Notes: a model not told the origin generated them from the sequence alone. DNA of 46,233 nt from Turicibacter sp. UBA7094 (GCA_002493395.1 DKYS01000028.1:3533-49765); one strand, 5' to 3'; counted from the stretch's first letter, positions 16,900-25,840 are shown. Numbers and translations: made by a program.

Positions 16900-17640
16900 T
16901 TACTCAGCTACAACTGCTGCTTCTTCAACTGCTTCTTCAGCAGCTACTTCTTCAGCAGCACCTTGGTTTGCTTCAATAATCGCATCAACCATTTTACCAA
17001 CGATTAAACGTACCGCACGGATTGCGTCATCGTTAGCTGGAATTACGTAATCAACATCTTCAGGATCGCAGTTAGTATCAACGATTCCGAATACTGGGAT
17101 GTTTAATTTACGTGCTTCTGCAATTGCAATACGCTCTTTACGAGGATCGATAACGAAGATTGCACTTGGTAATTCTTTCATATCACGAATTCCGCCTAAG
17201 AATTTATTTAAACGATCCATTTCTTTACGTAATGTGATAACTTCTTTTTTAGGTAATACTTCAAATGTTCCGTCTTGCTCCATTGTTTCTAATTCTTCTA
17301 AACGAGCAATACGTGCTTGGATAGTTTTGAAGTTTGTTAAAGTTCCACCTAACCAACGTTGGTTAACCCAGAATTGTCCTCCACGGATTGCTTCTTCTTT
17401 AACTGCTTCTTGTGCTTGTTTTTTAGTTCCTACGAATAAAACGCGTCCACCATCTTTAGCTACTTCTTGTAAAGCATAGTATGCTTCGTCTAATTTTTTA
17501 GCTGTTTTTTGTAAGTCGATGATGTAAATTCCGTTACGATCCGTATAAATGTATTTTTTCATTTTTGGGTTCCAACGACGTGTTTGGTGTCCGAAGTGTA
17601 CCCCAGCTTCTAACAATTGCTTCATTGAGATAATAGCCAT
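16900..17640 (-). CDS. rpsB: 30S ribosomal protein S2
   Basis: 246 residues. It opens with the S2 signature MKQLLEAGVHFGHQTRRWNPKMKKYI. It continues with VLFVGTKKQAQE, the coiled-coil insert around residues 105-145, and PDIxx-type VIDPRKERIAIAEARKLNIP followed by GIVDTNCDPEDVDYVIPAND. The last 20 or so residues form an Ala/Glu/Val-rich acidic tail, as in several low-GC relatives. A promoter and a structured leader lie upstream (17692-17790). Confidence 0.98.
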   Translation of the reverse strand: MAIISMKQLLEAGVHFGHQTRRWNPKMKKYIYTDRNGIYIIDLQKTAKKLDEAYYALQEVAKDGGRVLFVGTKKQAQEAVKEEAIRGGQFWVNQRWLGGTLTNFKTIQARIARLEELETMEQDGTFEVLPKKEVITLRKEMDRLNKFLGGIRDMKELPSAIFVIDPRKERIAIAEARKLNIPVFGIVDTNCDPEDVDYVIPANDDAIRAVRLIVGKMVDAIIEANQGAAEEVAAEEAVEEAAVVAE

Positions 17641-17691
17641 TGTAAGTTCCTCCTAAGTTTGAATTTGTTCGGCCGCCACATTTTTCAACAC

Positions 17692-17726
17692 GAATTGCCA
17701 CTATATTCAATAGCACTCGACAATTC
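17692..17726 (-). promoter_or_regulatory. Stem-loop in the rpsB 5' leader
   Basis: In the minus-strand leader, GAATTG (17721-17726) pairs with CAATTC (17692-17697). An inner stem GTGCTAT/ATAGTG closes a TGAAT loop, with an asymmetric internal loop between the stems. Ribosomal protein leaders often carry such structures for autoregulation; S2 binding is only a possibility here. Confidence 0.4.
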
Positions 17727-17761
17727 ACTCCAAATGTGTGTGTATTTTTATGCCGTTAATA

Positions 17762-17790
17762 AATTTATCATACCTCATCCGTTTTTTCAA
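17762..17790 (-). promoter_or_regulatory. Probable rpsB promoter
   Basis: Minus strand TTGAAA (17785-17790), 17-bp spacer, TAAATT (17762-17767) with an upstream TGn extension. It would give a leader of roughly 115 nt. The remaining sequence up to 17952 shows no feature. Confidence 0.6.
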
Positions 17791-17952
17791 CTATCTTTGT
17801 ATCTTTTTTTATTATAATTTCAAAAGAATCTTTTTTTGAATTTTGCGTCTACCTATAGATAGAGATATTTTCTTTATTTAAGATAACCCTACAAAATAAT
17901 CATAAATGCAGACAAGAACTAACCATTTTTTCCTTTGTAAAAACTGATCTAT

Positions 17953-18345
17953 TTATTGATAATATTCTAAATCCGCATTATCTGCTACGCAAATAATCGT
18001 TTGCAAAAGAAAAGGTGGAAAAGGTAATTGATTTAAATTCACCACACGAGGCTCGCTTACGACTTTAGCACAACGGATTCCATCCTGTGTTAAAACTAAG
18101 ACGTATTGCCCTCGTTTTATATCTGACTGCATGACCGCATAAGTAAAATTCCTACTATACCCTTTAAATTGGACATCAATGACAGTTGTTTGCTCCATCG
18201 CATAATTATTATCTGATAATACTCGGCCATCTCCTTCTATTCGATCACCGGATTCTTCCTGGTTTGGAATTAATAAATAAATTAATCCCCCTAATCCGAT
18301 TAAAAAGATGATAATAATGCCACTAACTAATAAAATTGTTTGCAT
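17953..18345 (-). CDS. Single-helix membrane-anchored protein of unknown function
   Basis: 130 residues. One hydrophobic helix near residues 3-26 (LLVSGIIIIFLIGLGGLIYLL) precedes a soluble domain. The domain contains VQFKGYSRNFTYAV, then IKRGQYVLVLTQDGIRCAKVV, a beta-rich pattern in which a short sequence element is followed by a stretch that looks like a small beta-barrel. It ends in a hydrophobic PFPPFLLQTIICV segment. I do not recognise a named family. A good promoter sits immediately upstream and it appears to be transcribed alone. Confidence 0.75.
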   Translation of the reverse strand: MQTILLVSGIIIIFLIGLGGLIYLLIPNQEESGDRIEGDGRVLSDNNYAMEQTTVIDVQFKGYSRNFTYAVMQSDIKRGQYVLVLTQDGIRCAKVVSEPRVVNLNQLPFPPFLLQTIICVADNADLEYYQ

Positions 18346-18390
18346 GATATATCACCCCATCAATTAATATCTCTCTTTTTCTCTAAACAA

Positions 18391-18419
18391 ATTTTACCGA
18401 ATATTACTAACAAAATCAA
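18391..18419 (-). promoter_or_regulatory. Probable promoter of the one-helix membrane protein
   Basis: Minus strand TTGATT (18414-18419), 17-bp spacer, TAAAAT (18391-18396), about 45 bp before the start codon. The gap up to 18570 shows nothing else. Confidence 0.65.
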
Positions 18420-18570
18420 CCATTTATATCTTTTTTTCGTTATTTTATGACATATTCCGTTTGTTTCTTACATAGGTTCAATTTATTCAATCCATGATAG
18501 TTAAATCATAACTGAAGCTATAGTCATTATAGTATACCCACTTTTCTTACCTTCATACCTCAATTCATAC

Positions 18571-18599
18571 AAAAGACCTGATTTTCATCAGGTCTTTTT
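18571..18599 (-). terminator. Terminator after the SPFH gene
   Basis: AAAAAGACCTGAT / ATCAGGTCTTTT stem 10 bp past the stop; the T-run is four bases then G. Confidence 0.75.
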
Positions 18600-18608
18600 A
18601 GATTCACA

Positions 18609-19535
18609 CTACTCTTTAATGGTTTTTGATGTTTCTGAAAGTGATGCAATTAATCCACTTACATTTTGAATTTCAGATGGAATAATTAACTTTGTTGCTT
18701 TTCCATCCGCAACCTGTGCTAAGGCTTCAAATGATTTAAGCGTTAACACCTCTGTTGTTGGTTGTGCCTCATTTAACATTTTAAGCCCCGCAGAAGTCGC
18801 CTCTTGAACTTTTAAAATCGCTTCTGCCTCTCCCTCTGCCTTACGAATAGCCGCTTCTTTTTCCGCCTCAGCAGCTAAAATCATAGCTTGTTTACGCGCT
18901 TCTGCCTCAAGGATTTGTGACTCTTTTAATCCTTCCGCTTTTAAAATAGCAGATGTTTTTTCACCCTCAGCTTGTAAAATCTTTTCTCGACGCTCACGTT
19001 CAGCACGCATTTGTTTTTCCATGGCAGCTTGAATATCTTCTGGCGGAATAATATTTTTTACTTCTACGCGATTAATCTTAATCCCCCATGGATCAGTTGC
19101 CTCATCTAATACAGCGCGCATCCGTGAATTAATAATATCACGTGAAGTTAATGTTTCATCTAACTCTAACTCCCCGATAATATTACGTAAAGTCGTTGCT
19201 GTTAAGTTCTCAATCGCTGCAAATGGATTACTTACGCCATAAGTGAATAACTTTGGATCTGTAATTTGAAAGAAGACAACGGTATCAATTTGCATTGTGA
19301 CATTGTCTTTAGTAATCACCGGTTGTGGTCTAAAATCAATAACTTGCTCTTTTAATAACACTTTATTGGCCACACGGTCCATAATTGGAACCTTCACATG
19401 AAGCCCTACCGTCCAAGTCGCTGCATAGGCACCAAAACGTTCAATGACATAAGCATTTGCCTGTGGAACGACTTTAATATTAGCCATAACTAAAATAATA
19501 ATCACGACAATAATAGCTAGTATAAAGTAAAGCAT
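18609..19535 (-). CDS. SPFH/stomatin-like membrane scaffold protein
   Basis: 308 residues. An N-terminal helix (about 1-20) is followed by the SPFH/band-7 domain (ANAYVIERFGAYAATWTVGLH through the VEVKNIIPPEDI stretch). A long Ala/Glu/Lys coiled coil follows at about 165-240, with repeated AEGEK/AEAEKEAAIRKAEGEAEA units. It belongs to the QmcA/paraslipin group, which form membrane-associated oligomeric rings. The adjacent upstream NfeD gene, 17 bp away, is the classic partner of this group. Confidence 0.9.
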   Translation of the reverse strand: MLYFILAIIVVIIILVMANIKVVPQANAYVIERFGAYAATWTVGLHVKVPIMDRVANKVLLKEQVIDFRPQPVITKDNVTMQIDTVVFFQITDPKLFTYGVSNPFAAIENLTATTLRNIIGELELDETLTSRDIINSRMRAVLDEATDPWGIKINRVEVKNIIPPEDIQAAMEKQMRAERERREKILQAEGEKTSAILKAEGLKESQILEAEARKQAMILAAEAEKEAAIRKAEGEAEAILKVQEATSAGLKMLNEAQPTTEVLTLKSFEALAQVADGKATKLIIPSEIQNVSGLIASLSETSKTIKE

Positions 19536-19551
19536 TTTCTCTCATCTCCTT

Positions 19552-20001
19552 TTATTTAACAATCACCGTAACCCCTTCAATCCGTAAAACCGTTACGATG
19601 GCCCCCTCTAAGTAAGTTTGCTTACTTTCGGATACAGCACGCCAAAACTTTCCGTCAAGCTTTATCTCTCCAGGTACATACGGGATAATTTTTTTTACAA
19701 CAACAGCCTCTTTTCCAATCAATTCATCGATATTTGTCTTTTCCTTCCCAATTTTTAAAAGTCCCACTGCAAATTTTCTCGTGCTTACAATTAAAATAAA
19801 TGAAACAATAAGGAAAATTAGCACTTGAAAAAGTAAAGAATCGACAAAGATGGAACTAATCATGGCGACTAAAGCACCGATTGCGAACCAAATTGAAATA
19901 ATTCCTAGTGTCAAGGCCTCAACAATGGCAAAGATTATAGCGAGTAAAAACCATAACCAAGGCAAAGGAATCGTTCCCCCTAAACTTGATAAAATAACCA
20001 T
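19552..20001 (-). CDS. NfeD-like membrane protein
   Basis: 149 residues. Three or four hydrophobic segments occupy residues about 10-80. A C-terminal OB-fold-like domain follows, with LIGKEAVVVKKIIPYVPGEIKLDGKFWRAVSES and IVTVLRIEGVTVIV, the NfeD pattern. It is the short form lacking the N-terminal ClpP-like protease of long NfeD proteins. It is co-transcribed with the SPFH gene downstream; together they are thought to organise membrane microdomains. Confidence 0.9.
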   Translation of the reverse strand: MVILSSLGGTIPLPWLWFLLAIIFAIVEALTLGIISIWFAIGALVAMISSIFVDSLLFQVLIFLIVSFILIVSTRKFAVGLLKIGKEKTNIDELIGKEAVVVKKIIPYVPGEIKLDGKFWRAVSESKQTYLEGAIVTVLRIEGVTVIVK

Positions 20002-20083
20002 TTCCCCTCACTCCATTCTTATCACTTACTCTTTCATTATAGCGAACATCACCATATTTTAGTACTATTCCTGTGAAATATTT

Positions 20084-20989
20084 TCATTCCTTTCTTGCCC
20101 GGGGATGGGCCATCACATACGCCTGTTTTAGATGCTCTTTGGAAACATGCGTATAAATCTGAGTGCTCGATAAATGTTCATGACCGAGCAATTCTTGCAC
20201 TGCACGTAAGTTAGCTCCATGATTTAACAAATGAGTCGCAAACGTATGGCGAATCATATGGGGAGCCACCTTAATGTGCGTTGCTGTTTGTTGCGTTATT
20301 CTCCTTAAAATATCACGCACCCCCCTCTCCGTCAAAGGAAACCCATGATGATTCAAAAAGACAATATCCGTTTCTATGTTTGATTTCTTCAATAATTGTA
20401 ATCGCGCCTGATTTAAGTAGACCCGGATAGACTCTACTGCAAAACTACCTAATGGAATATAACGATCTTTTTTTCCTTTTCCGTGAACTAGTAACATCCC
20501 AGTTTCAAAATCAAACTGTTCGAGCGTTAACCCACAACATTCCGATACCCGAATTCCTGTCGCATATAAAATTTCTAATAATGCATAATTTCGACATCCT
20601 AACGTGGTCGATTGATCAATCCCTTCAAAGAGCGCAACCATTTCCTCTTCATATAAAAATTTAGGGAGGACCTGTCCCCCTTTTGGAGCCTTAATCATAG
20701 AAAAGGCATTAAACGATACAATTCCTTCTTTCAGTAAAAAATGATAATACGAACGCAAAGAAGATAACTTACGGCTGACGGTATTCCGGTTGAGTTGATG
20801 TAAATAACAATCATTTAAATACCCTCTGACGTCACCATATTCCACCTCAAGCGGATGAATTCCTTCCCGATCACAAAATAACTTCCATTCCATTAAATCT
20901 TTTTGGTAATTTGAAATCGTATGTTCAGAATATCGTTTCTCATACGTCAAATACTCCAAATAATTCTTTATTTGTTCATCCACCTTCAT
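20084..20989 (-). CDS. xerC: Tyrosine recombinase XerC (CodV)
   Basis: 301 residues. Resolves chromosome dimers at dif together with XerD. An N-terminal SAM-like core-binding domain occupies residues 1-90. The catalytic residues are all present: R147 (ATGIRVSE), K171/K173 (HGKGKKD), H244 and R247 (HMIRHTFATHLL), H270 (LLGHEHLSSTQ) and Y279 (IYTHVS). The topA-trmFO-xerC order is the same as in Bacillus, which supports XerC over XerD or a phage integrase. AAGGAGGAG precedes the start directly after a long hairpin. Confidence 0.93.
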   Translation of the reverse strand: MKVDEQIKNYLEYLTYEKRYSEHTISNYQKDLMEWKLFCDREGIHPLEVEYGDVRGYLNDCYLHQLNRNTVSRKLSSLRSYYHFLLKEGIVSFNAFSMIKAPKGGQVLPKFLYEEEMVALFEGIDQSTTLGCRNYALLEILYATGIRVSECCGLTLEQFDFETGMLLVHGKGKKDRYIPLGSFAVESIRVYLNQARLQLLKKSNIETDIVFLNHHGFPLTERGVRDILRRITQQTATHIKVAPHMIRHTFATHLLNHGANLRAVQELLGHEHLSSTQIYTHVSKEHLKQAYVMAHPRARKE

Positions 20990-21000
20990 CTCTCCTCCTT

Positions 21001-21039
21001 GATAAAGAAAACAGTACGGAACGTACTGTTTTCTTTATC
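21001..21039 (-). terminator. Long perfect hairpin between trmFO and xerC
   Basis: An 18-bp perfect stem (GATAAAGAAAACAGTACG and its inverse) with a 3-base loop begins 5 bp past the trmFO stop and ends at the xerC ribosome binding site. The 3' arm holds the T-rich part, so it may act as a terminator, an mRNA stabiliser or an attenuator. Confidence 0.65.
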
Positions 21040-21044
21040 ACGAA

Positions 21045-22343
21045 CTATATTAATGATTGATACTCTTTAATTTTTTCAATGGCTCGAGCTGCATATAATG
21101 CTTTCTTTTCTTTTTTCTTTACGCGCCCTTCTAAATCTAAAAATAAACCAAAGTTGGCGTTCATTGGCTGAAAGCCATCACAAGAAGTATGCGTAATATA
21201 ATAAGCCATTGACCCCATGGCTGTTTCCCGAGGAAATTCGAGTAGTTCCTCACCTAACATGTATTTAGCCATATTAATTCCAGCAATCATTCCAGAGGCT
21301 GCTGATTCAACATATCCTTCAACACCTGTTAGTTGTCCCGCAAAGAAAAGATTTTCTCTGGTCTTAAATTGGTAAGTTGGGTGAAGAAGCACCGGTGAAT
21401 TAATAAAAGAGTTTCTGTGCATCACTCCGTAACGAACAATTTCAGCGTTTTCAAGCCCTGGAATCATTTGAACAATACGCTTTTGCTCTCCCCACTTTAA
21501 GTGTGTTTGGAATCCTACTAAATTGTATAATGTTCCTGCTGCGTTATCTTGTCGAAGTTGGACCACCGCATAAGGCGTCTGTCCTGTTTTAGGGTCTTCT
21601 AATCCTACAGGCTTCATTGGACCAAATAAAACCGTTTGTCGTCCACGTTTAGCCATGACTTCAATCGGCATGCATCCTTCAAAGAAAACCTCTTTTTCAA
21701 ATTCTTTAACTGGCACGACTTCGGCATTAATAAGCGCCTCATGCCAAGCATTAAATTCCTCTTCCGACATCGGACAATTCAAATATGCCGCCTCACCTTT
21801 ATCATAGCGTGACTTTAAATAAACCTTGTTAAAATCAATCGAATCTTTTTCAATAATAGGGGCTGCTGCATCGTAAAAGTAAAACGAATGGTGCCCTGTC
21901 ATTTCACGAATATAGGCACTTAAATCATCGCTCGTTAAAGGTCCCGTCGCCACAATCGTTGGTCCCTCCGGAATTTCCGTTAATTCCTCACGAATGACCT
22001 CAATATTTGGATGTTGACTCAGGTAATCCGTAATTTGCAAAGAAAAACCTTCACGATCAACAGCCAAGGCTCCACCCGCAGGAACGGCATTCGCATCTGC
22101 CGCCTTCATGATTAATGAGTCTAAGATTCTCATTTCTTCTTTTAAAACACCGACGGCGTTAGCTAATCCATCGGCACGCAATGAATTTGAGCACACGAGT
22201 TCTGCAAAATTTTGCGTATGATGCGCCGGTGTATTTTTAACGGGGCGCATTTCATATAATTTAACTTGAATTCCACGCTTAGCTAATTGATAGGCCGCCT
22301 CCGACCCTGCTAAACCTGCTCCAATGACATTTACATAATTCAT
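21045..22343 (-). CDS. trmFO: tRNA m5U54 methyltransferase, folate/FAD-dependent (TrmFO)
   Basis: Methylates U54 in the T loop of tRNA using methylenetetrahydrofolate and FADH2. The Rossmann FAD motif VIGAGLAGSEAA (residues 6-17), LVCSNSLRAD near 50, GCMPIEVMAKRGRQTV near 225 and the late AGQLTGVEGYVESAASG block are all family signatures. At 432 residues it is normal in length. It lies between topA and xerC, as in Bacillus. Confidence 0.97.
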   Translation of the reverse strand: MNYVNVIGAGLAGSEAAYQLAKRGIQVKLYEMRPVKNTPAHHTQNFAELVCSNSLRADGLANAVGVLKEEMRILDSLIMKAADANAVPAGGALAVDREGFSLQITDYLSQHPNIEVIREELTEIPEGPTIVATGPLTSDDLSAYIREMTGHHSFYFYDAAAPIIEKDSIDFNKVYLKSRYDKGEAAYLNCPMSEEEFNAWHEALINAEVVPVKEFEKEVFFEGCMPIEVMAKRGRQTVLFGPMKPVGLEDPKTGQTPYAVVQLRQDNAAGTLYNLVGFQTHLKWGEQKRIVQMIPGLENAEIVRYGVMHRNSFINSPVLLHPTYQFKTRENLFFAGQLTGVEGYVESAASGMIAGINMAKYMLGEELLEFPRETAMGSMAYYITHTSCDGFQPMNANFGLFLDLEGRVKKKEKKALYAARAIEKIKEYQSLI

Positions 22344-22392
22344 TATAGTAGCCTCCTACATGTTTCGACTGAACGTCTCATTACAACTGAAA

Positions 22393-22401
22393 ATTATACC
22401 A
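22393..22401 (-). promoter_or_regulatory. Extended -10 promoter upstream of trmFO
   Basis: Minus-strand TGGTATAAT, a consensus -10 with TGn extension, about 50 bp before the trmFO ATG. No clear -35 element is seen, as is common for extended -10 promoters. Confidence 0.6.
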
Positions 22402-22508
22402 TAGAATTAATTCCCTGCTAAGTCCTTTTCAAATTAGCCCGCTTAAAATTCGACATCCGCGTCTCAATATTTTTATTAAATCACGGATGAGCCAAATTTT
22501 AATTCCTT

Positions 22509-22537
22509 TAAAACCCCACCTTTAAAAAGGTGGGGGT
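22509..22537 (-). terminator. Terminator after topA
   Basis: Minus-strand ACCCCCACCTTT / AAAGGTGGGGTTTT stem, immediately past the topA stop. Confidence 0.85.
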
Positions 22538-22541
22538 TAGA

Positions 22542-24605
22542 TTACTCTTCTTTATAGTCGCATTCCTTATTTGAACATTGGACTTCATTTTTCTTTCCTT
22601 TAACAACAAGTAAGTGTCCACATTTTGGACATTTCTTATCAATAGGTTTATGCCAAAGCGCATAGTCACAGGCTGGATATTTATCACATCCGTAAAATAC
22701 TTTCCCACGACGCGTTTTCTTTTCAACGATTTCTCCTGTTTCGCATTTTGGACATTTCACACCCGTTGAAACAGGAGCAGTCTCTTCTTTGGCCTCTTTT
22801 TTAATATACTTACATGTCGGATATCCGCTACAAGCCACAAACTCACCGTAGCGACCTCGACGAATAACAAGCGGACTTCCGCACTCTGGACACTCCTCGC
22901 CAATTTCTACTGGAGCAATCTTCTCCATATTCTTTTGGGCGTCTTCAAGCATCGGCATAAAATGATCATAGAACGTTTTCAACTCGTCATACCAAACTTT
23001 TTGTCCCTTAGAGATTTCATCTAAGTTATTTTCCATCTCAGCTGTGTACTCAACGTTAATAAACTCTGAGAAAAATTCTGCTAATTTATCACTCGTTAAG
23101 ATTCCCTGATCAGTTGGTTTAAATTTTTTATCTTCTAACATGACGTATCCACGGTTTTTGAGCGTTTCCATCGTTTGCGCATAAGTGGATGGACGACCGA
23201 TTCCTAACTCTTCCATCTCCTTAATTAATTTCGCTTCACTATAGCGAGCAGGTGGTTGAGTAAAGTGTTGTTGAGGCTCGATATCCACAAGTGATAGCGT
23301 ATCTCCGACCGCTAATCGTGGCAACGCCGCGTTTTTTGTTTCCTCGTAACTATACACGCGTAGATATCCATCAAATACTAAAACTTGACCATTCACACGG
23401 AATAAGTAATCATTTGAACGAGCCTCAATCGTCGTCGCTTCAACTGTTGCGCTTTTCATTAAACTACCAACGGCACGCTCCCAAATTAACTTATATAAAC
23501 GTAACTCATCACGTTTTAAATAAGGTTTCATCTCTTCAGGTGTTCGCGAAACCGATGACGGACGAATGGCCTCATGTGCCTCTTGCGCATTTTTCACTTT
23601 TTTCGTACTCGTCGCCGTTGTCTTTACATAATTAGTTCCATATGTTTTCTTAATAAATGCTTTAGTTGCATCAATAAAGTTATCAGATAATCGAGTAGAG
23701 TCCGTACGCATGTAGGTAATTAATCCGACCGTCTCTGATCCTATATTAATCCCTTCATAGAGCTTTTGAGCAATCGTCATTGTCTTTTTGGCATTATATC
23801 CGAGCTTACTTGCCGCCTCCTGTTGGAGTGTTGACGTAATAAATGGAAGCTTAGGTTGCTTCGATTTATTTTTCTTTTCAACTTTCTCCACGGTGTAAGG
23901 ATCACCAAGTTGGGATAAAATCGCTTTCACTTCTTCTTCATTAGCAATTGAAATTTTTTTATTTGCCTTTTTCACCAGCTCAGCTTCAATTTTTGCACTC
24001 TCACGCTCAAACATGGCATGAATAGACCAGTATTCTTCACTTTTAAATTTTTGAATTTCCTTTTCACGCTCGACAATCAGCTTTAAGGCAACTGATTGAA
24101 CGCGTCCTGCACTCTTACTTTTAATTTTACTTTGTAAGAGCTTGCTCAATTTAAATCCGATAATTCGGTCTAAAATTCGACGACTCTCTTGTGACCGAAC
24201 TAAATCCATATCAATCGCACGCGGATGCTTAAACGCTTCAATAATCGCATCTTTCGTAATTTCATTAAATACTACGCGGCGATTTAAGTCTACATCTAGA
24301 CCTAAAACATCAGCTAAATGCCAGCTAATCGCTTCCCCCTCACGGTCGGGGTCGGTCGCTAGATAAACGGCATCCGACTGCTTCGCTGCCTGCTTTAACT
24401 CTTTAATAATTTTTGATTTACCTGTCACATTTTTATAATTCGGCTTAAAGTGGTCCTCCACATCAACTCCAAGACCGCCCGGTCCAGTTGTTGCTAAATC
24501 TCGAATATGTCCGACACTCGATAAAACCGTATAATCTGATCCTAAATAATTTTCAATCGTTTTGGCTTTAGCAGGCGACTCAACGATAACTAAATTTTTC
24601 CCCAT
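22542..24605 (-). CDS. topA: DNA topoisomerase I
   Basis: Relaxes negatively supercoiled DNA. The N-terminal Toprim domain starts NLVIVESPAKAKTIENYLG with metal-binding DPDREGEAI near residue 110. The active tyrosine lies in GLITYMRTDSTRLS near residue 300. Three C-terminal zinc ribbons are visible (CPECGSPL, CPKCETGE, CPKCGHLL, each with its second cysteine pair). Start set at ATG 24605 (687 residues) because the AAAGGTGAT ribosome site overlaps the GTG nine bases upstream. A consensus promoter lies 130 bp upstream. Confidence 0.97.
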   Translation of the reverse strand: MGKNLVIVESPAKAKTIENYLGSDYTVLSSVGHIRDLATTGPGGLGVDVEDHFKPNYKNVTGKSKIIKELKQAAKQSDAVYLATDPDREGEAISWHLADVLGLDVDLNRRVVFNEITKDAIIEAFKHPRAIDMDLVRSQESRRILDRIIGFKLSKLLQSKIKSKSAGRVQSVALKLIVEREKEIQKFKSEEYWSIHAMFERESAKIEAELVKKANKKISIANEEEVKAILSQLGDPYTVEKVEKKNKSKQPKLPFITSTLQQEAASKLGYNAKKTMTIAQKLYEGINIGSETVGLITYMRTDSTRLSDNFIDATKAFIKKTYGTNYVKTTATSTKKVKNAQEAHEAIRPSSVSRTPEEMKPYLKRDELRLYKLIWERAVGSLMKSATVEATTIEARSNDYLFRVNGQVLVFDGYLRVYSYEETKNAALPRLAVGDTLSLVDIEPQQHFTQPPARYSEAKLIKEMEELGIGRPSTYAQTMETLKNRGYVMLEDKKFKPTDQGILTSDKLAEFFSEFINVEYTAEMENNLDEISKGQKVWYDELKTFYDHFMPMLEDAQKNMEKIAPVEIGEECPECGSPLVIRRGRYGEFVACSGYPTCKYIKKEAKEETAPVSTGVKCPKCETGEIVEKKTRRGKVFYGCDKYPACDYALWHKPIDKKCPKCGHLLVVKGKKNEVQCSNKECDYKEE

Positions 24606-24738
24606 ACCTATCACCTTTTCTATCTCAATAACTAACTTAACTCACTTTGACACTGAATACTGTCTCATCTATTATTCGAATCTACCTTGAAACTATTCAT
24701 TCGTCATTAGCAATAAACAGTCAAATAAAACATAAAAA

Positions 24739-24767
24739 ATATTACTGTTTTCTTTTCCACTTGTCAA
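24739..24767 (-). promoter_or_regulatory. Strong sigma-A promoter of topA
   Basis: Minus strand TTGACA (24762-24767), 17-bp spacer, TAATAT (24739-24744). It gives a leader of about 125 nt. The rest of the 24606-24974 gap is AT-rich without a gene; a clear terminator for dprA is not seen. Confidence 0.8.
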
Positions 24768-24974
24768 TCATTTCGCTAGAAATTTCATAGAAACATTCCA
24801 ATCTTTTTTATTATCTTACGTTTTTTTCTTTTCTTGAAAAGATAAAAATTAATATTTTCCATTATTATCTTATTGTTACCAATCCCCATCTTCTTATTTC
24901 GACACACCTGCAGGTTAAGACTTTTTCATTTCTTAAATCAGAAAGTATCTACTTAAAAAAGGCGCCAATCAAGG

Positions 24975-25754
24975 CTATTCTACCCATTTAAGGACCTCCT
25001 TAGCATTTGTAAAGCAATGCGCACCATATCGAATCAGTTCCAGGCATCCGCTAGAATGAGCCGCTTGATACGAAGCAGGTAGAGCATAAATAATTTTTCC
25101 TTCATCAATAAGTTTCTTGATCAAATCTAATCGAGCCTCATTTTTGGTCATTTCAACAATAAGCGAAACATCACTCAATTCTTGAAGTAAATACTGTGCC
25201 CGATAAAAACGCGCGGCAGAGGGAAATACTTTAGGGGGATATTCCGTTAAGACGAGATGATCCTTTATCATTCGTCGATATAAATCATAATTTTCCGGCG
25301 GATAAATGGTCGAAAAGCCCGAAGATAAAATCGTTATTGTTTTCCCTTTTTTAATAGCTGCCCACTGAGCGATTGCCTCAATGCCTAATTGTAAATTTCC
25401 AACAATAGCTATCTCTCGTTTCAAAAAATATTCCATTAACGAAAGGGTCGATTTTATCCCCTCTTCAGACGGCCGACGACTCCCCACTAAACTCATTTTT
25501 GACTTCCTCAATAGGCCTAAATCTCCTTGATAGTAAAGAACGAAAGGAGGCGATGCTATTTCCTTAAAACACTCAGGATATTCTTCATCCAAAATCGTTA
25601 AAACTGAAAAATGGTCAACTTGTTTTAACATCTCCTTTGTCTTTGTTTCATTTAATCCTTGAAGTGTCTCATCGTTTTTCAAAACTTCATAGATTTCGTT
25701 CCAATTTCCTTTTTTCATTACACTTAGTGCAATCAATTTATCTCTTAGCATCAT
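24975..25754 (-). CDS. dprA: DprA/Smf-family DNA-processing protein, divergent
   Basis: DprA loads RecA on single-stranded DNA during transformation. This 259-residue homologue keeps the overall Rossmann layout: LVGSRRPSEEG near residue 90, KTITILSSGFSTIYPPEN near 140-158, LTEYPP, and an ALPASYQAAHSSGCLELIRYGA tail. Several diagnostic motifs are replaced. The usual SGLARGID reads GNLQLGIEA, the usual RNRIISGLS reads RAQYLLQELS, and the SGSL stretch reads NEARLD. ATG 25754 is chosen because AGGTGA lies just upstream. It sits between rnhB and topA, the standard position for dprA. Whether it still binds DNA and RecA is open. Confidence 0.85.
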   Translation of the reverse strand: MMLRDKLIALSVMKKGNWNEIYEVLKNDETLQGLNETKTKEMLKQVDHFSVLTILDEEYPECFKEIASPPFVLYYQGDLGLLRKSKMSLVGSRRPSEEGIKSTLSLMEYFLKREIAIVGNLQLGIEAIAQWAAIKKGKTITILSSGFSTIYPPENYDLYRRMIKDHLVLTEYPPKVFPSAARFYRAQYLLQELSDVSLIVEMTKNEARLDLIKKLIDEGKIIYALPASYQAAHSSGCLELIRYGAHCFTNAKEVLKWVE

Positions 25755-25807
25755 TTTTATCACCTGAAATACTATACGAAAAAAGATGATGTTTTCCTTT
25801 TATAAAC

Positions 25808-25840
25808 AAAAAAAAGATTACATTTTTGTAATCTTTTTTT
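25808..25840 (-). terminator. Terminator overlapping the end of rnhB
   Basis: Minus-strand AAAAAAGATTACA / TGTAATCTTTTTTT stem. The last rnhB codons form its 5' arm. It is symmetric enough to work on both strands. Confidence 0.8.

Noticed and set aside
16691..17050. Plus-strand frame of 119 codons over the rpsB-tsf gap
   Set aside because: Its C-terminal half is the antisense of the Ala/Glu-rich S2 tail (Ser/Ala repeats), and it lacks a ribosome site.
17534..17728. Minus-strand frame at the rpsB 5' end
   Set aside because: Overlaps rpsB in the wrong frame and covers its leader.
22508..22726. Minus-strand frame at the end of topA
   Set aside because: Out-of-frame shadow of the zinc-ribbon region of topA.
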